DNA of 64,000 nucleotides, taken from positions 71,691,751 through 71,755,750 of the forward strand of contig JAYESD010000001.1 in the NCBI GenBank assembly GCA_036927565.1, read 5' to 3'. Positions 58,691 to 64,000 of this stretch are shown here, piece by piece. Each line of letters starts with the position of its first letter. Positions within the stretch are counted from its first letter, which is position 1. This stretch comes from Tuctoria greenei (Eukaryota > Streptophyta > Magnoliopsida > Poales > Poaceae). Below the pieces are notes generated by a model. That model searched no databases. It had not been told where the DNA came from and saw nothing but the letters and a program-made list of their open reading frames with translations. A program made the position numbers and the translations under genes.

Positions 58691-61179
58691 AGTCCCTAGA
58701 TGAGTGCTTCGTACTCCGCCATGTAGTTGGTCGCCTTGAAGTCAATGTGTACCATGTATTTTACCTTCTCCCCACTTGGTGCAAGGAGAAGGATTCCAGC
58801 TCCGGCCCCCTACTTCTGCATGGATCCATTGAAGTAGAGGGTCCAGTGAGGCTCGGTGAAGGCTGGAGCTTGATGTTCCGGCTTCTGCTCACTGGGGCCC
58901 CCAGGGTTTGATGGAGAGGGAGTCCATTCCGCCACGAAGTCTGCCAATGCTTGACTCTTGACTGCTTGTCTTGAAATGAATTCAAGATCAAATTCGGCCA
59001 ATTCCGCTGCCCACTTTGCAATATTCCTAGTTGAATTGGGATTGTGCAAGATTGCTCGAAGTGGGTAGGAGGTAACCACTGAGACTTTGTGAGCTTGGAA
59101 GTAATGGCAAAGCTTCCTGGAGGCAATAAGAACTGCATAGAGCAGCTTATGCACCTCTAGGTATCGAGCCTGGGAGCTGGGACCCAGACTCGCTTTCAGG
59201 TACCTCCAGACCCTCCCGAAGGGGTCTAGATTCCTGAGTATGAGGTAGCTCTGGTCTCTCCGCAACCAGAACCATACTGACGACTTCGTCAATTGCTGAA
59301 ATGTAAAGCAACAAAGGCTCACCAGGGTTCGGAGCTACCAGAATTGGTAGGGTGGTGAGGAACTGTTTCAGCTCCTGGAATGCCTTCTCTGCTTCTTCAG
59401 ACCATTGGAATGGTCCGGACTTCCTCAATAACTTGAAGAAGGGGAGTGCCCGTTCCGCCAGTCTTGAAATAAACCGGCTGAGGGCTGCTAGACATCCAGT
59501 TAGCTTTTGGACATCTTTGATGCGGGTTGGTGGCCGCATGTCTTCAATGGCCTTGATCTTCACCGGATTAGCTTCTATGCCCCGGTGACTTACCAGGAAA
59601 CCAAGAAGTTTTCCGGAGCTAACCCCAAAGACACACTTGTCTGGGTTTAGCTTTGTGCGGGTGGCCCGTAGCTTGTCGAAGACAGCCTGCAAGGTGTCAA
59701 GGAGTGACTCCTTGTTCTTGACTTTGACCATGATGTCATCGACGTACACTTCCACTATGTCTCTAATGAGTTCTTCAAAGGTTTTGTACATAGCTCGTAC
59801 AAAAGTTGAAGCTGCATTCTTGAGACCAAATGGCATGGCTGTATAACAGTACAATCCATCTACTGTGATGTATGAGGTATGCTCTTCATCTTTCCTAGAC
59901 ATCCTGATTTGATGATACCCAGAATATGCGTCTAGGAAACACAGTAATTCGCACTCGGAGGTGGAATCCGCTATCTGATCTATTCTAGGTAGTGGGAATG
60001 GATCTTTTGGACATGCCTTATTTAGTGTGGTGTAGTCGATACACATACGAAGCTTCCCGCCGGCCTTGGGCACAACGACTGGGTTTGCCAGCCATTTTGG
60101 ATGGAAGACTTCTCGGATGAATCCAGCTTCGAGCAACTTCTTCACTTCTTGTCGAATGAAGTTCTATCGCTCTATGGATTGCTTCCGAGGCTTCTGATGC
60201 ACAGGCCGGGCGTCGGGGTAGATCTTCAGATTGTGCTCAATCACTTCCCTCGGGATCCCAGGCATTTGTGACGGTTGCCAGGCAAACACGTCGACATTAG
60301 CCCGGAGGAAAGTGATGAGCGCGAGTTCCTATTTATCGTTCAATCCCCCCGATATACGGGTGGTTTGAGCAGCATCGGAACCAATTTGGACGACTTTGAC
60401 GGGGATGTCGGTGTCGCCGCTTGGCTGCACATGAGGTGCAGAAGTCGAGCCTCGCTGACGAATGCTCGGGGGTTTTGGAGCTTGCTCCTACCTGGAGTCC
60501 TCCTCTTGCGCTGTGGTGAGTGCATGGAGTTCTTCCAGAGCAGTTACTCCGGTAGTACGATCTCCGCGGATCCAGAGAACGCCTACTGGTGTTGGCATCT
60601 TTAACACCAGGTAGCCATAATGAGCAGCTGCCATGAACTTGTACAGGGCAGGCCAACCCAAGATGGCGTTGAAGGGTAAGTTGATCTGAGCGACGTGGAA
60701 GATCAACTTCTCGGTGCGGTACTTCTCCCGTGTCTCGAAGGTAACGGGGAGAGTAATAGCTCCGAGTGGGGTAATAGCTCCCGGACCTACTCCGAAGAAA
60801 GGTCGAGAGGGGTGGACATCCGAAGGTCAGAGCTGAAGCTTGGTAAAAGCTTCGAAACTTATGAGGTTAAGCCCTGAACCTCCGTATACCATGACATGGT
60901 GGAGCTGGATGTTATTGATGGTAGGAGATACCATCAAAGGCAACTGACCTGCTCCAACCATGCTCCGAGGGCAGTCTGAAGCATCAAAAGTGATGGCTGT
61001 GTCCATCCACTTCCGATGAGGTTCCGACCTGACTGTAGGAGCTACAGCAGCCATATCCCGGCGCATAGTCTTGATGACGCGGTGGGAGGTGATGTCCCAT
61101 GATCCACCAAAAATGGTGTTCATGGTCTTCCGACGCTCGTTGTCAGAGACATCAGAATCATCGTTGACGGAGGTGTAGA
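58691..61179 (-). pseudogene. Tat C protease, RT, RNase H and second RNase H
   Basis: The protease motif reads VMVYGGSGLNLI with TAC (60884-60886), where Tat A and B have Asp, so the catalytic Asp is lost. A TGA follows near 60828. RT is open for 332 codons (60145-59147): KWLANPVVVPKAGGK, CIDYTTLNKACPKDPF, MPFGLKNAASTF and an intact YVDD at 59735-59746. RNase H 1 follows (LPFFKLLRKSGPF, LLYAVLIASRKL, PNSTRNIAKWA). The second, archaeal-type RNase H starts YFNGS with Asn (codon 58828-58830) where Tat A has YFDS, so its first catalytic Asp is lost. A TAG precedes RT near 60165. Confidence 0.9.
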
Positions 61180-62745
61180 CGGCCTTCAGGACCTTTTTGG
61201 GATCCTGAAAACCTAACTCCTCTTCAGCCGGAGCTGCGTCGACTTTTTGCTTTCCTTCCCTCTGTCGGAAAGGAGATTCTTCCCGGCGCTTGTTGTAGTG
61301 CTCGGCAAGGTTTTTTACCTCCCGGTAGTCTTCCAAACTGTGGCTGCCCGTTTTGTGAATTGGGCACCACACCTTGGGCTTGCCACCGTCTTCAGAAGAC
61401 AGTCGAGGTCGCTTCTCGGTGCGTGGCCCCCGGCCACCTGGAGCTGCAGCAGCTGCAACATTGGATGTACCGGCCGACGGCTTCTTCTTGCCGTTGGTCT
61501 TTTTGTTCTTCTTGCCGTTCCCAGAGGTAGCGGATTCTTCTTTGGAGGATTTCTTGTGACCCTCCGGAGTTGGTTTGGAGTGCATATCATGGCCCTCCGC
61601 AGTTCTGGCACATTTGTCGGCCAAACTGAAGAGTTCCGTGACACTGGTGATCTCCTTGATCGCCAGTTTCTCCAGCATCTTCTTGTCCCGTACACCCTGT
61701 CTGAATGCCACAATGACAGAGGCACTAGAGATAGAAGGGATAGTGTTTCGTACCTGAGAGAACCTCTGGATGAATGATCATTGGGATTCTCCCCCTTTTT
61801 GCACGACTGCAAAAAGGTCCAGTTCAGTGCCTGGTCGGGTCTATGAACTCCCGAAGTTAGCGGTGAACTGCCGGCACAGCTCCTCCCAACTGTTGATGGA
61901 GTTGGGTGGAAGGCTCATAAACCAGGACCTAGCGGACCCAGTTAAAGCCACTGGGAAATAATTGGCCATTACGGCCTCATTTCCTCCGGCTGCAAAAATA
62001 GCAGTGGAGTAAATTTGAAGGAATTCGATAGGATTGACGGTCCTGTCGAACTTCTCCGGTAAGTGAGGCCGGAACTTTTGTGGCCACCTGACCATACGCA
62101 GATGCATGGCCAGAGCTGAACAGCCGCCTCCTACTCCTTCAGGAGCAGGAACGTCTTGAGCTTCTCGTCTTTCACGAGCACGCTCAATATGGACTCGGCC
62201 GTCTTGTTGGTGGTATCGGCGATCAAACTCCGCCCGGAGGTCATGAGTTGAAAGCCTGGATACCGTGTGAGTGCGTCGTGCCCCGGAGGGCAATGACGTC
62301 ACTTGCTGTGATGCAGCACATCTCCTGTTATTGGAAACGTGCGGACCAAGTCTGCCAGACAAGGTTCACCGCTGCGATGGGGTCCGTCCTGAAGGAGGAG
62401 GTCCCTGGTTGCTGATGCGTTCGGTTGCTGCTGCAACCAAATGTTCAACATCAGCCCTCCACTGCTCCAGTGCATCCCGGGATGCATCCGGAGGTGGTGG
62501 GCGTTGGAGAAGAGCACGCGCCGCATGGAGCACCTGTTCCGGGTTGTCATGATTTGCCGACCCAGTGATTGACGCCGGTGCACCATCCGTTGCCCAGCTT
62601 GATTTGCTGGTGGAGGCGGCGGTGGTGGGAGTGTGACTCCTGCTGGCGCTGAGGCTCCTGCTGGTGGCTGCATATTGGAGGGATTGCCCCTAACAGCCTG
62701 AGCAGCAGGTTGACCGTTGGATGATCCAGCAGCTGAGTTCACCAT
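61180..62745 (-). pseudogene. Tat C gag
   Basis: ATG at 62745 (MVNSAAGSSNG), followed by a Pro-rich stretch. A frameshift lies near 62590 and a TGA near 62370. The retrotransposon gag domain is at 62362-61841 (RPHLPEKFDRTVNP, YFPVALTGSARSWF, FTANFG). A short block with stops (61840-61720) follows, then FRQGVRDKKMLEKLAIKE. A Lys/Gly-rich linker precedes a zinc-binding-like CPIHKTGSHSLEDY (about 61325-61366), whose last position is Tyr where a Cys is expected. Confidence 0.87.
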
Positions 62746-62760
62746 TCTCGAAATCTCAGG

Positions 62761-62782
62761 CACCCCTAGCTGGCGCGCCAAC
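62761..62782 (-). other. Primer-binding site of Tat C
   Basis: Immediately inside the 5' LTR the minus strand reads GTTGGCGCGCCAGCTAGG. The TGGCGC start fits pairing with a tRNA 3' CCA end. The tRNA species is not determined. Tat A/B have TTTGGCGCA at the same place. Confidence 0.65.
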
Positions 62783-63641
62783 TGTCGGTGGTTTGGATCC
62801 GGCAGATCTCTCGACATTACTAAAGTGTTAGAGGAGTTTGTGGTTCGGTGTGGGTGCGTGGAGATTCAAGAAGGTGAATTGTAAATGACACAGGAGACAC
62901 AAGAATTTACGTGGTTCGGGCCGCCTGAGCGTAATACCCTACTCCACGGGGTGTGTTGATGTTGTATTGGATGTAGCGTGTGTGTCATCCTGTCTGAACA
63001 TCGTAGAGCGCGTGTGTAGATGTCCCCTATGTATCGTCGACCTGTCCTTTTATAGTACAAGGGCAGACCGTTACAAATTAGCCTGGCCCGACATGTGGCC
63101 CCGGCGGTTACTGATATTGATATACATTCAACACGTTAATTACCCTTAATGACCGAGTTATGGGCTTTGACAGCACTGTTACTGGTAATTAAGGTCGTCC
63201 GATCATGTGTCATTAATGAAGTATTAATGACACTTGGTCGGGTCTTGAAGTCCTTGATTCCCCTTTGAGGCTCCGGAGCCGTTGTGGAGTCTTCCAGAGG
63301 TTAGAAGCTGAAGATCTGACGGTTGGACACGTGGCAGCACCGGAGCACACTGTGGAGAACAGATGGCTCCTGTGTTAGCCAACACGTGTCAGCACCGGAG
63401 CTTCCCTCGGTCTGGGGTTAGGTCCGGGGTGCCACTTCGGTACATAGCCCGGAGCTTCCTCCCTTGCGGGCAGTAGCTCCGGTTTGATAGTACACGCGGC
63501 GACCCTGGGACTAACCATGTTGGAGAAGCGGGTCCGGACATGTCTGACATGTGGGCCTCCGAAGGTCTTCAAATCAAGTGGGTGACTTTCCCTTGAGATC
63601 TTTGCAATCCCAAGGGGTATATGGTACCTAGGGTAACGACA
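62783..63641 (-). repeat. 5' LTR of Tat C
   Basis: 859 bp, TGTCGG to AACGACA. CACGTG at 63328 and 63383 (55 bp apart). TATA-like TATAAAAGG on the minus strand at about 63047-63056. Confidence 0.95.
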
Positions 63642-64000
63642 AAGACTAATCCGTCTCACTAGACATATGCAGGGTGAATACTAAGCATAGGTAAGGTAAA
63701 GCAGTAAAAACTCACCTACGAGTAGATCCTTAGCGATCAAGTTATTATTAGCAGATTACAAGTTTAATGAAAGTAACTATAGTGATCATATTGGACAGCA
63801 ATCAAAGTACCAAAACAATTACAATACAATACATCGTATTTTCTTGTCTTCTTCAGTGTTTACTACGTCACAACACAGTGAACAAGCGGTACTCAAATAA
63901 CCGCAAAGGACGGCGATTGTAATCAGGACACACCCGAATAACACGTCACATACACCTGTGTCTAAGGAGCGTGCCGTGCTCCTCACCACGTCATACGCAA
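63642..64000. other. Unclassified repeat hosting Tat C, right part
   Basis: Starts with the AAGAC target-site duplication and continues the sequence interrupted at 50906. No coding region or recognisable domain; runs off the window. Confidence 0.5.

Larger units (their letters stand above)
50907..63641 (-). mobile_element. Tat-lineage Ty3/gypsy retrotransposon C, structurally complete
   Basis: 12,735 bp on the minus strand with LTRs at 62783-63641 (5') and 50907-51766 (3') and a perfect 5-bp target-site duplication AAGAC (50902-50906, 63642-63646). Order: 5' LTR, PBS, gag, protease, RT, RNase H, second RNase H, integrase, antisense ORF on the plus strand, leader, 3' LTR. Related to but clearly diverged from Tat A/B. 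The polyprotein has frameshifts, stops and at least two lost catalytic residues, so it is non-autonomous. LTR differences are mostly C/T and G/A changes, as expected from methylated DNA. Confidence 0.95.

Noticed and set aside
1..64000. A new defence, biosynthetic or host regulatory system
   Set aside because: Nearly all coding similarity belongs to known transposon classes; the only host-like sequence is the RBMX2 fragment. The least understood components are the Tat antisense ORF and the CACTA-2 gene, reported above.

Overview
The window is repeat-dense nuclear DNA of a flowering plant, most likely a grass. I infer this from nested LTR retrotransposons of the plant-specific Tat (Ty3/gypsy) and Retrofit/Ale-like (Ty1/copia) types, a chromovirus remnant, CACTA DNA transposons, and a decayed fragment of a plant-type RNA-binding-protein gene. 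I see no intact host gene, tRNA, rRNA or CRISPR array. The only apparently intact multi-exon coding structure belongs to a CACTA transposon.

Layout. 1-583 is a 70-bp tandem repeat array. 1242-12616 (minus) is Tat element A, inserted into an old copia remnant (12617-14286, probable 3' LTR from 14287). 15149-15495 is an RBMX2-like pseudogene fragment. About 17.4-25.07 kb is a chromovirus remnant (minus; LTR portion plus integrase/chromodomain end) that hosts Copia element 1 (18606-23407). CACTA-1 cuts into the chromovirus integrase at 25066. At 26415-26420 the sequence jumps back to the middle of Tat A, and the whole 3830-26420 block repeats as a second copy, 26415-50151. Copy 2 therefore holds Tat B (5' LTR end present, 3' end cut off by the duplication), the copia and chromovirus remnants, Copia element 2 (37923-42743) and a second CACTA-1. 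Copy 2 lost 3.3 kb (including the RBMX2 fragment) and gained a 4.39-kb CACTA-2 (45078-49468) with an exact GCC target-site duplication. Finally, a structurally complete Tat element C (50907-63641, minus, AAGAC target-site duplication) sits in an unclassified repeat that resumes at 63642.

How the parts work. Each Tat element reads gag-protease-RT-RNase H-second RNase H-integrase on the minus strand. It also carries a large antisense ORF (aORF, Transposase_28-type N-terminus, intron, acidic repeats, coiled coil) on the plus strand between integrase and 3' LTR. Tat LTRs carry G-box (CACGTG) motifs at exact 55-bp spacing upstream of a TATA box. All three Tat copies and both copias are disabled by stops, frameshifts or lost catalytic residues. 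CACTA-2 carries a nine-exon, in-frame Transposase_24-like gene but no recognisable TNPD-type transposase.

Inferred order of events: copia remnant and chromovirus first; Tat A, Copia and CACTA-1 inserted; tandem duplication of 22,585 bp; copy-specific decay, the 3.3-kb deletion and CACTA-2 insertion; Tat C inserted independently.
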